Source: Muribaculaceae bacterium
Lineage (GTDB): Bacteria; Bacteroidota; Bacteroidia; Bacteroidales; Muribaculaceae
Length of the DNA stretch: 35,455 nucleotides
Direction: 5' to 3'
Assembly: GCA_009775355.1 (NCBI GenBank)
Contig: VSPN01000028.1
Span: 1-35,455, forward strand
Positions 16,114 to 24,097 of the stretch are shown piece by piece. Every line of letters starts with the position of its first letter. Position 1 is the first letter of the stretch. The position numbers and the translations under genes are program-made. The notes under the pieces were generated by a model. That model saw nothing but the letters and a program-made list of their open reading frames with translations. It had not been told where the DNA came from and did not search any database.

Positions 16114-16579
16114 CCTGCTGCTGATCTGTGCCTCAGGCCATTGCGAAGATGTTGCCGCAGCGTCCGGAAGCACCGCCGACAGATATGCTTTCGGCATGGA
16201 CATGGGCAAGGCTGCAATATCAGGCATAATGATCTCGCGAAACTCCGGAGATGAGATAACGGGATGCATTATCAATGAGTTCGGAGTCTCCGCCGTCGAT
16301 TTCATCTACTCAAAGAAAAAGCGGAAGATGAAGTTGACCTCGGTTGCCCGGTTTCTCGACAAATGGTATATAAAGCGGGTGCTCTGCGCCGATCTCGGTT
16401 TCTGTCTGCATGTGCTCTACGACATTCCTTATGATGACATGCGCGGCTACCTGGTGGATACGGAAGGCGACTCGGTGACCGTGATCGAAACAAAACGAAG
16501 TTTCAGATATACGTTTTCTCCTCTGGAGGATCAGCCTGTAACAATTGAAGAAGATGATACTGAAAGACAGTCTGTATAG
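16085..16579 (+). CDS. Exported protein, possibly LolB/DUF3261-like
   Basis: A 164-aa protein with a hydrophobic N-terminus (MTRFLLFLSSLLLICASGHC). A proper lipobox is not formed because Ile precedes Cys15. The mature part reads RYAFGMDMGKAAISGIMISR, then TGCIINEFGVSAVDFIYS and a DKWYIKRVLCADLGFCL helix-like stretch, resembling DUF3261/LolB-type proteins found next to LolA in aryl polyene clusters. That placement supports an outer-membrane receptor role for LolA cargo. The family call is tentative. It overlaps LolA by 29 bases and the following dehydratase by 26. Confidence 0.6.
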   Translation: MTRFLLFLSSLLLICASGHCEDVAAASGSTADRYAFGMDMGKAAISGIMISRNSGDEITGCIINEFGVSAVDFIYSKKKRKMKLTSVARFLDKWYIKRVLCADLGFCLHVLYDIPYDDMRGYLVDTEGDSVTVIETKRSFRYTFSPLEDQPVTIEEDDTERQSV

Positions 16580-16925
16580 AATCAAAAACGTCGACACGAC
16601 GGCAATGACGTGCGTAATCGGACTCATTGCCGACAGTGTCATTTATAAAGCCCATTTTCCCGGACATCCGGTCACTCCAGGAGTCTGCATTGTAGCCGTC
16701 GCTTCTGAACTTCTCGCCGACATGCTGGCGTGTGATGTGGAACTGGTGTCTGTCTCCAATGCGAAATTTCTCGCCGTGATCGATCCCTGTTCGTGCGGTG
16801 ACGTCACATATTCCTTCAGAAAGGTGTCGGAAGATCCCGACAGCGGAGCGGTCAAGGTGTCGGTAGATGTCAGTGGCTCCGGTGTGCTGTATTCCCGTCT
16901 CTCACTTGTTTACAGAAAATCATGA
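16554..16925 (+). CDS. ApeI/FabZ-like hotdog subunit with His but no Glu
   Basis: A 123-aa hotdog protein. YKAHFPGHPVTPGV (31-44) is the FabZ catalytic loop with His34. In E. coli FabZ the catalytic Glu lies 14 residues after this His; here that residue is Ala48 (in CIVAVASEL). The complementary protein at 9986 keeps the Glu and lacks the His. A shared active site across a heterodimer would explain both losses and give one working beta-hydroxyacyl-ACP dehydratase. Start at ATG 16554; an in-frame TTG at 16545 is less likely. It overlaps the next gene by ATGA. Confidence 0.83.
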   Translation: MILKDSLYRIKNVDTTAMTCVIGLIADSVIYKAHFPGHPVTPGVCIVAVASELLADMLACDVELVSVSNAKFLAVIDPCSCGDVTYSFRKVSEDPDSGAVKVSVDVSGSGVLYSRLSLVYRKS

Positions 16926-18910
16926 GCGAAAACGGGCATATGGACCGGGAGGATCTGGTCAGAACCATGCGGAGACACCGCATATGCGTGCTGATTCCGA
17001 CCTACAACAACGCCGCGACCCTGCGCGGCGTGGTCGATGGCGTGCTGAAGTATGCCGATGATGTGATCGTGGTCAACGACGGAAGCACCGATGCGACCGC
17101 CGACATTCTTGCTTCTTTTGGCGATTCGATAGTCACGGTCTCTTACGGACGCAACCGTGGGAAAGGCGCCGCGCTGAAACATGGTTTCCGGAGGGCTCTC
17201 GAACTCGGATATGAGTATGCGGTCACCATCGATTCCGACGGTCAGCACTTTCCCGGCGACCTGCCTCTCTTCGTGAGGGCAATCGCCGAAAACCGTGGCG
17301 CCCTCATCGTCGGCGAACGCGACCTGTCGGGTGTCGATATCAACGGCAAAAGCTCGTTTGCCAACCGTTTCTCCAACTTCTGGTTCAATCTCCAGACCGG
17401 TCTCAGGCTTCGCGACACCCAGACCGGTTATCGCGCTTATCCGTTGAAAAGACTGCGCGGCCTGTCGCTGCTGACAAGCCGTTACGAGGCAGAACTCGAA
17501 CTGATGGTGTTCGCATCATGGCATGGTGTCAGGATAGTCTCTATACCCATCCGCGTGTATTACCCGCCGCAGTCGGAGCGCGTCTCTCATTTCAGACCGG
17601 TGTTCGATTTCTCGCGCATCAGTGTTCTCAACACTTTGCTATGTGTCTGCGCGGTCGTCTACGGACTTCCTGCAAGAGGCTGGAACGCTTTGAGACAAAA
17701 GAGAATTTTCACAGGTGACTTCAGGCCGTTCACTCACCGGAACGGAGAAAGACGAGAGGCTGCCGTCACACTGGGACGGCTCGTGAGATCGGTCTACGGC
17801 ATAACGTATTTCACCTTCTGGTCAATGGCCGTTTTCACGCCGTTTGCCTGTATGTATCTCCGGCTGGGCGGAGATACAGAAAAGAAAAAACTCAGATTCC
17901 ACAGGATGCTGTGCTGGATTTCCAGGCATCTTGTGAAGAGGTTTCCGGGAGCTGCCACGGAGTTTGAGAACCCGGGAGGGGAGAGTCTCGCGGAGCCTGC
18001 TCTGATCGTATGCAACCACCAGTCGCATCTCGATATCCCGGTGATCATGTCGAGGCATCCCAAACTGATTTTTCTGACCAACGCCTGGGCGTGGAACAAT
18101 CCGCTATACCGCGACATAATCCGCAATGCCGAATTTCTGCCGGTGTCGGAGGGACTGGAGGCCATAATGCCGCGGCTCCGTGATCTCCGCGAGCGCGGAT
18201 ATTCTATTGTCATTTTTCCAGAGGGAACGCGCTCGGCTGATTGCTCGATCCTCAGATTCCATCAGGGTGCTTTCATGCTTGCCGCCGAACTCGGTCTCGA
18301 CATCGTGCCGATGGTTCTCCACGGCGCGGGCCATTATCTCCCCAAGAAAGATCTCATGTTCAGGCGCGGGGTGATCACTCTCAGTGTGCTCGACCGCATT
18401 CCGGCTTCCGGTCTTGAGGGTTTGCCGCTCAGAAAGCAGGCCTCCATGCTGCGGAGCATAATCCGCGACAAGTATGACAGTGTGGCCGCCCGCAAGGAGA
18501 ACATGATGTATTTCAGAAGTCTCGTTTCATACAAGTACGCATGGCGGGGGTGGAATGTCGTGTCGCGTTGCCGGCGCACTCTCAAGGATGCTGAAAGATA
18601 CAGTTCTGTGGTCGATGCCGGCGCGAATTATCGCAAGGTCAGGATTCTCAACAGTGGAATCGGCGTTTTTCCGCTTCTTTACGCGCTTGTCAACAGGCAT
18701 ACGGAAGTGTACGCTTTCGAGTGTGACGCGGCTGACCATAGGACTGCGGTCACGACGGCCGCGTTGCCTGCCAATCTGCATTTTGTTCATGTGGTCTGGG
18801 AGAGCGGTCTCGACGCCGGCGCACTGTACGACGCAACGATATGCCTGTGCGGTCAGGATTCATGTGAAGACACAGAGAAAGGACTCTTCAGACTTGAGAT
18901 AAGATCATGA
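16922..18910 (+). CDS. GT2 glycosyltransferase - PlsC acyltransferase - Rossmann fusion
   Basis: A 662-aa three-domain protein. Residues about 20-235 are a DPM1-like GT2 domain: VLIPTYNNAATL, VVNDGSTD (50-57) and the metal-binding DSDGQH (104-109). After a hydrophobic stretch (about 285-315), residues about 340-510 are a PlsC-type acyltransferase with NHQSHLD (His366, Asp371) and FPEGTRS (432-438), both intact. Residues about 560-662 look like a reduced methyltransferase-type Rossmann fold (VRILNSGIGVFPLLYAL, then VYAFECD). It could glycosylate and acylate the polyene carrier at the membrane. GT-acyltransferase fusions are known in aryl polyene loci; the third domain is less familiar. Overlaps both neighbours by ATGA. 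Confidence 0.85.
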   Translation: MSENGHMDREDLVRTMRRHRICVLIPTYNNAATLRGVVDGVLKYADDVIVVNDGSTDATADILASFGDSIVTVSYGRNRGKGAALKHGFRRALELGYEYAVTIDSDGQHFPGDLPLFVRAIAENRGALIVGERDLSGVDINGKSSFANRFSNFWFNLQTGLRLRDTQTGYRAYPLKRLRGLSLLTSRYEAELELMVFASWHGVRIVSIPIRVYYPPQSERVSHFRPVFDFSRISVLNTLLCVCAVVYGLPARGWNALRQKRIFTGDFRPFTHRNGERREAAVTLGRLVRSVYGITYFTFWSMAVFTPFACMYLRLGGDTEKKKLRFHRMLCWISRHLVKRFPGAATEFENPGGESLAEPALIVCNHQSHLDIPVIMSRHPKLIFLTNAWAWNNPLYRDIIRNAEFLPVSEGLEAIMPRLRDLRERGYSIVIFPEGTRSADCSILRFHQGAFMLAAELGLDIVPMVLHGAGHYLPKKDLMFRRGVITLSVLDRIPASGLEGLPLRKQASMLRSIIRDKYDSVAARKENMMYFRSLVSYKYAWRGWNVVSRCRRTLKDAERYSSVVDAGANYRKVRILNSGIGVFPLLYALVNRHTEVYAFECDAADHRTAVTTAALPANLHFVHVVWESGLDAGALYDATICLCGQDSCEDTEKGLFRLEIRS

Positions 18911-20403
18911 AAAGAAAAAAGTGTGTGATAATCGGCAGTGGTCTCGGTGGACTTTCGTGCGGCGTAATGCTGTCGTGCAACGGCTATGATGTCACCGTAA
19001 TCGAGCAGAACGACCGGATCGGAGGGTGTCTCCAGTGTTTCTCGCGGCGCGGCGCGCGTTTTGAGACCGGCATGCATTTCATCGGCAGCGCGTCGCCGGG
19101 GCAGACGCTCCACAGGCTGATGCGTTTTCTCGGTCTTAGCGACATTCCGCTCAGCCGGCTTGATCCGCTTGCCTACGATATAGTGTCGATCGGCGGCGAC
19201 CGGTTCCGCTTTGCCAACGGGCGGGAGGCATTTGTCTCGCAGATGTCGGCATATTTTCCACGCGAGACCGATAATATCGCCCGTTATCACGATATAGTCG
19301 AAGAGATCTCGCAGGCCTCTTCTCTGCATTCGCTGAGGTATGCGGAGAGTGATGTGGCTGTCAGCACATATTATCAGACTGTCAGTATCAACGAAGTGCT
19401 CGACAGCCTGTTTGACGATCCGTTGCTCAAGGATGTCATTGTCGGCAATCTCCCGCTTTATGCGGCCGAAAAAGACAAGACTCCTTTCTCGCAGCATGCG
19501 TTTATCATGGATTTCTACAACCAGAGCGCATATCGCATAGTGGGAGGAAGCGACGCGGTGGCGGATTCGCTTGCCGCTTCCGTCAGGGATGCCGGCGGGG
19601 AGGTTGTGACCCGTTGCCGCGCTGTCAGGATCGTATGCGACGACTCGCGTGCCACAGGAGTCTTGACGGCTGACGGAGATTTCATCCCCGCCGATCTCGT
19701 CATAGCGGCCATACATCCGGCTCGTGTGATTGAGATGCTCGATACCAGACTCATACGCCCAGCGTTCAGACAGCGCATGTCGGCACTGCGCAACACAACC
19801 GCCGGCTTCTCCGTATATCTGAAATTCAAGCCTGGCCGCGTGCCTTATCTCAATTCGAATTATTACAGTTTCAATGCGGGTTCTCCCTGGGGTTGTGAGA
19901 ATTATACCGAAGCGTCGTGGCCCAAGGGGTATCTCTATATGCATTTCTGCGATTCACCTTCGCCGGCTTACGCGTCAAGCGGAGTCATTCTTTCGTATAT
20001 GAAGATGGATGACGTAGCGCGTTGGGCGGGCACGTCAGTGGGTCGCCGCGGTGCCGATTATGAGGATTTCAAGAGGCGCAAGGCCGAACTGCTTATAGAT
20101 GAGGTGGAGCGGGAGTTTCCCGGTGTGCGCGACAGCATCGAATGCCTGTTCACGGCTTCGCCGCTGACTTATCTCGACTATACCGGCACACAGGACGGCT
20201 CTATGTATGGTGTCGCAAAGGACATAACTCTCGGTGCGGCGTGCCGTGTGCCACACAAGACGAAGGTGCCCAATCTTCTGCTCACCGGGCAGAATGTAAA
20301 CTCGCACGGCATGCTCGGAGTGCTGGTGGGAAGTATCGTCACCTGCTCCGAACTGCTTACTGCCGAAAAAATCTACAGACAGATAATGGAATCGGAAAAA
20401 TGA
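18907..20403 (+). CDS. CrtI/retinol-saturase-like FAD oxidoreductase, first copy
   Basis: A 498-aa flavoprotein. The N-terminal FAD-binding Rossmann motif is GSGLGGLSCG (10-19) followed by VTVIEQNDRIGG, then FETGMHFIG, and the C-terminal FAD motif is LLLTGQNVNSHGMLGVLVGS. This layout fits the phytoene-desaturase and carotenoid-isomerase/retinol-saturase family, enzymes that desaturate, isomerise or saturate polyene chains. A role in setting double-bond geometry or saturation of the aryl polyene is the natural inference. It has a tandem paralogue directly downstream, sharing ATGA, and overlaps the GT fusion by ATGA. Confidence 0.87.
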   Translation: MKRKKCVIIGSGLGGLSCGVMLSCNGYDVTVIEQNDRIGGCLQCFSRRGARFETGMHFIGSASPGQTLHRLMRFLGLSDIPLSRLDPLAYDIVSIGGDRFRFANGREAFVSQMSAYFPRETDNIARYHDIVEEISQASSLHSLRYAESDVAVSTYYQTVSINEVLDSLFDDPLLKDVIVGNLPLYAAEKDKTPFSQHAFIMDFYNQSAYRIVGGSDAVADSLAASVRDAGGEVVTRCRAVRIVCDDSRATGVLTADGDFIPADLVIAAIHPARVIEMLDTRLIRPAFRQRMSALRNTTAGFSVYLKFKPGRVPYLNSNYYSFNAGSPWGCENYTEASWPKGYLYMHFCDSPSPAYASSGVILSYMKMDDVARWAGTSVGRRGADYEDFKRRKAELLIDEVEREFPGVRDSIECLFTASPLTYLDYTGTQDGSMYGVAKDITLGAACRVPHKTKVPNLLLTGQNVNSHGMLGVLVGSIVTCSELLTAEKIYRQIMESEK

Positions 20404-21911
20404 ATACAGACGCGGTCATAACAGGGGGTGGTATAGGTGGCCTTTTCACCGGTGCTTTTCTGGCAAAAAACGGTGTCAGGGTGACTGTTCTTGAGAAGAA
20501 CCGTATCATCGGAGGCGGTCTGCAGTGCTTCCGTCGCGGCGACAGGATCTTCGAGACCGGAATGCACGTCATGGGAGGTTTCACCGACAACGGCACTCTT
20601 ACGAAGATCTGCCGTTATCTCGGCATTCTTGACATGCTCGACCTGCACCATATCGACAGCGGGTGTATGGATGAGATCCGTTACGGCGCGACGGGCGAGG
20701 TTTTCAGAATACCTTCAGGCCGCGAAGCGTTTGTTGACGCCATGTCGGCATATTTCCCGCGCGAGGCTGAAGGCATCCGCAGCTATGTCGATGAACTTTA
20801 CCGGATTTCCGAAGAGGTCCCCCTCTTTTATCTCCGCGAGGAACCGGAGGGTATTCCCGTTCATTCCGAGAGGTTCGTGTGGGCTGCCGATCGGCTGATA
20901 GCGCATTATGTCGGTGATTCAAGACTCCGGGAAATCCTGGCTTATCTCAACCCTCTTTACGGCGGCGTGGCGGGGCAGACTCCGGCCTACATACATGCGC
21001 TGATCAATGTGCTGTATATCAACGGAGCGTCAAGGTTTGTCAACGGAAGCCAGCAGCTTGCCGACGCGCTCGCAGGGGTCATCGGATCGCATGGCGGCAG
21101 GGTTCTGGCTGATTGCGAGGTCAGTGCCATCGCCGTTTCCGACAGGATGGTGGATTATGTCGAGACCGTGAGGGGAGAGAGGTTCACTGTCGACTGGTAT
21201 ATATCGTCGATCCATCCGGTCTCTATGTTCAGGCTCGTTCCCGAAGGTACTTTCCCGAAGGGTTTCGTGACGAGGATAACCGGGGTGCCCGATTCATGTT
21301 CCGCCTTTTCACTCTTTATCGACCTGAAGCCCGGGGCTTTTCCCTATATTGATCATACATGCTACTACATGGAGGATTTCGGTTCGATATGGACACAGGC
21401 CGAAGTCTCCGGCGACTGCTGGCCGCTCGGCTTCATGTACATGACGCCGCCCGATGCGGGGCAGGGTGAGTTTGCGGAGCGTATGCTTGTGCATTGCATC
21501 ATGGGCTTCGATCAGGTGGCCCGGTGGGAGCATACTTCTCTCGGCAAGCGTGGAGATGAATACCGGAAGTGGAAGGAGGAGCGGGTGGCCGCGATAATGC
21601 GCATACTTGAGAATCTCTTTCCCGGATTCGGCGGTATGGTCGCCAATGTGTATGCGGCGAGTCCGCTTACAGTCCGCGATTATTTCAATACGAGGAACGG
21701 AGCTATTTTCGGAGGGCGCAAGGATTGCGAAAACCTCATGCGCTCGCAGCTCCCCGTCTTCACAAAGGTCAGAAATCTCCTGCTGACCGGACAGAATATT
21801 AATCTTCATGGCATATGCGGTGTGCCGCTGACCGCTATCAATACGGCTGAGGCTATTCTCGGCCGAAATGTGCTTTTAAAAAAAATAAATGATGTTTCGC
21901 AGAGCGTATAA
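20400..21911 (+). CDS. CrtI/retinol-saturase-like FAD oxidoreductase, second copy
   Basis: A 503-aa paralogue of the preceding protein. It shares the FAD motif (GGGIGGLFTG, 9-18; VTVLEKNRIIGG), FETGMHVMG, the FVxxMSAYFPRE block, QVARWEHTSLGKRG and the C-terminal LLLTGQNINLHGICG. The reading frame stays open upstream to 20142, but the ATG at 20400 overlaps the previous stop as ATGA and begins exactly before the FAD motif, so it is preferred. Two non-identical copies suggest either a heterodimer or two sequential reactions on the polyene. Its end overlaps the esterase start by 23 bases. Confidence 0.87.
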   Translation: MNTDAVITGGGIGGLFTGAFLAKNGVRVTVLEKNRIIGGGLQCFRRGDRIFETGMHVMGGFTDNGTLTKICRYLGILDMLDLHHIDSGCMDEIRYGATGEVFRIPSGREAFVDAMSAYFPREAEGIRSYVDELYRISEEVPLFYLREEPEGIPVHSERFVWAADRLIAHYVGDSRLREILAYLNPLYGGVAGQTPAYIHALINVLYINGASRFVNGSQQLADALAGVIGSHGGRVLADCEVSAIAVSDRMVDYVETVRGERFTVDWYISSIHPVSMFRLVPEGTFPKGFVTRITGVPDSCSAFSLFIDLKPGAFPYIDHTCYYMEDFGSIWTQAEVSGDCWPLGFMYMTPPDAGQGEFAERMLVHCIMGFDQVARWEHTSLGKRGDEYRKWKEERVAAIMRILENLFPGFGGMVANVYAASPLTVRDYFNTRNGAIFGGRKDCENLMRSQLPVFTKVRNLLLTGQNINLHGICGVPLTAINTAEAILGRNVLLKKINDVSQSV

Positions 21912-22791
21912 ATATCTGATTTCGGCTGTAATGGCCATTGCTCCCTTTTCGGCGGCCGCGCAGGAGCCTTCGCTGAATATATGGGAGGGCACGTCGTGCG
22001 GCGCGGAGGTCAGGCTGACCCCTTACCTTGCCGACGGAGACAGCAACACTGCCTGCATCGTCTGCCCGGGAGGCAGCTATTTCTGGCTCGACACAAAGAC
22101 GGAGGGCGTCGGTGTGGCCGAATGGCTGAGATCCAATGGCATTTCGGCATTTGTGCTCGAATACCGCGTCGGGGGCATCGCGGGTTTCATAACGCATTAC
22201 AGGCTTCTCGCACGCGGCAACCGTTATCCCGACATGCTTCAGGATGTGCAGCGCAGCATACAGCTCGTGCGAGAGAATGCCGACAGATTCAACATCGATC
22301 CCGACCGTCTCGGTGTGATGGGTTTCTCTGCCGGCGGCCATCTTACTGCCATGTCGGGTATGTTTTTCGATAGCGGTGTGCTCTCTCTTGTCGGGCTTTT
22401 GCCCGAGGTCTCGCTGCGTCCTGACTTTATTGCTCCGATCTATCCGGTCGTTTCGCTTGTCGACAGGTCGGTTCACAAGCGGTCGCGAAGGGGACTGCTT
22501 GGCGAAGGTCGCGCCATCAGCCGCGAGATGAAGGATTCTCTCTCGCTTGAGCGGCATGCAAGGCCCGACATGCCTCCTGTCTACCTGATGAACTGCGTGG
22601 ACGATCCTGTGGTAGACTGCCGCAATTCGGAACTTCTTGACTCTGCACTGACGGCTGTGGGCGTGCCTCACCGTTATGTCAGGTTCGAGACCGGAGGACA
22701 TGGGTTCGGCGCCACCGCCTCAAAGACGACGGCCGAGGCCATAACGTGGAAAGAAGACTTTTTAAACTGGCTCTCAAAGTTATTCAGATGA
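21889..22791 (+). CDS. Secreted alpha/beta-hydrolase (acetyl-esterase/xylanase-esterase type)
   Basis: A 300-aa protein with a signal peptide (MMFRRAYKYL... to about residue 24, AAA-Q) and an alpha/beta-hydrolase fold of the BD-FAE/AxeA group. PGGSY (60-64) is the oxyanion-hole loop, GFSAGGH (145-151) carries Ser147, CVDDPVVD supplies the Asp and GGHGFG the His. It would deacylate an ester in the periplasm. Its place inside the biosynthetic operon, with overlaps on both sides (23 and 4 bases), ties it to the pathway, for example in trimming or remodelling the acyl-linked product; the substrate is not known. Confidence 0.83.
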   Translation: MMFRRAYKYLISAVMAIAPFSAAAQEPSLNIWEGTSCGAEVRLTPYLADGDSNTACIVCPGGSYFWLDTKTEGVGVAEWLRSNGISAFVLEYRVGGIAGFITHYRLLARGNRYPDMLQDVQRSIQLVRENADRFNIDPDRLGVMGFSAGGHLTAMSGMFFDSGVLSLVGLLPEVSLRPDFIAPIYPVVSLVDRSVHKRSRRGLLGEGRAISREMKDSLSLERHARPDMPPVYLMNCVDDPVVDCRNSELLDSALTAVGVPHRYVRFETGGHGFGATASKTTAEAITWKEDFLNWLSKLFR

Positions 22792-24095
22792 CGTATCAAG
22801 ATCAAGACATAGAGTTCCGTTCGCCCGAAGAGATCCGTGATTTTCAGGATGGAAGGCTCAGGGTGGCGATAAGATATCTGGCGGAATGCTCGCCGTTTTA
22901 TCAGCGCATGTTCCGCGACTGCGGAATCGATCCGGCGCGGATCAGGACGATCGACGACCTGTCTCTCCTTCCGTTTACGGAGAAGAAGGATCTGCAGCTC
23001 CATAACAGTAATTTCCTGTGTGTGCCGCCGCACAAGGTGATCGACTACATCACCACCTCGGGCACGCTGGGTGATCCGGTCACGTTCGGATGCACCGACA
23101 GCGATCTTGAGCGTCTTGCTCTCAACGAGAAGAAATCGTTTGAGTGCGCGGGCGTCAGGCCGGGCGATATCGTGCAGCTCATGACCACGCTCGACAAGCG
23201 TTTCATGGCCGGTCTCGCATATTTTCTCGGCATCCGCAAGCTCGGGGCAAGTGTGATCCGCGTCGGCAACGGAATGCCCGAACTGCAGTGGGACACTATA
23301 AGCCGCCTGCGCCCCGACACTCTGATGTGTGTGCCGTCGTTTATCCTCCGCCTGATCGATTATGCTGAGCAGCACGGCATCGACTACAGGGCGTCGAGCG
23401 TGCGCCGGATCATCGGAATCGGCGAGGGACTGCGCGAGCAGGATTTCTCGCTCAACCTGCTAGGGTCGCGTATCCGTGAGAAATGGGATGTGGAGCTTTT
23501 CGCCACTTACTCCTCGACCGAAATGGGGGCCACCTTCTCGGAGTGTCCATGCGGTTGCGGCGGCCATGTGCATCCAGAGCTCATCATCGTCGAGATAATT
23601 GGTGACGACAACCGCCCTGTCGCCGACGGCGAAGTGGGGGAGGTGGTGGTCACGACTCTCGGAGTCGAGGGCATGCCGCTGCTGCGCTTCCGCACCGGCG
23701 ACATGAGCAGCCGTATCACCGGACAGTGCGGGTGCGGACGGTGGTCTTACCGTCTTACTCCTCTTGTCGGCAGAAAAAACAACATGATCAAGCTGAAGGG
23801 AACCACCATATACCCTCCCGCCATTAACGATGTGCTTGACAATACTCCCTATGTAGTGAATTATGTGGTCGAGGTGCGCAATAGTTTCGCGGGCACCGAC
23901 GAGGTGGTGGTGCGTGTCGGGGTTGCGTCGCAGCAGCCGTTTGACGTGATCAAGGATCTCAAGGACCGCTTCCGGTCGCGTATCCGTGTAGCTCCGATCG
24001 TCGAGGTGCTGTCGCCCGATGATGTCTACCGGATCAACAATCCGTCAGACAACCGTAAACCGATAAAGTTCATCGATAACCGTCATAAGAAATAA
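22788..24095 (+). CDS. PaaK-like aryl-acid adenylate-forming ligase
   Basis: A 435-aa member of the phenylacetate-CoA ligase branch. TTSGTLGDPVTFG is the phosphate-binding loop, YSSTEMG the adenine-binding A5 motif, FRTGD the ribose-binding Asp motif, and the C-terminal domain (LKGTTIYPPAI onward) is of PaaK type. CPCGCGGH and QCGCGRW give two Cys pairs that may bind a metal. It would activate p-coumarate from the ammonia-lyase, as ApeH does with the aryl acid in aryl polyene systems, loading it onto CoA or ACP. Start at ATG 22788 (ATGA with the esterase stop); an in-frame GTG at 22746 is less likely. Confidence 0.86.
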   Translation: MTYQDQDIEFRSPEEIRDFQDGRLRVAIRYLAECSPFYQRMFRDCGIDPARIRTIDDLSLLPFTEKKDLQLHNSNFLCVPPHKVIDYITTSGTLGDPVTFGCTDSDLERLALNEKKSFECAGVRPGDIVQLMTTLDKRFMAGLAYFLGIRKLGASVIRVGNGMPELQWDTISRLRPDTLMCVPSFILRLIDYAEQHGIDYRASSVRRIIGIGEGLREQDFSLNLLGSRIREKWDVELFATYSSTEMGATFSECPCGCGGHVHPELIIVEIIGDDNRPVADGEVGEVVVTTLGVEGMPLLRFRTGDMSSRITGQCGCGRWSYRLTPLVGRKNNMIKLKGTTIYPPAINDVLDNTPYVVNYVVEVRNSFAGTDEVVVRVGVASQQPFDVIKDLKDRFRSRIRVAPIVEVLSPDDVYRINNPSDNRKPIKFIDNRHKK

Positions 24096-24097
24096 TC

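Noticed and set aside
18853..19944. Minus-strand open frame of 363 codons
   Set aside because: Antisense to the first CrtI-like flavoprotein; His/Arg-rich composition typical of a reverse-complement shadow in GC-rich codons.
21853..22701. Minus-strand open frame of 282 codons
   Set aside because: Antisense to the secreted alpha/beta-hydrolase and its catalytic Ser motif; no signal or domain of its own.
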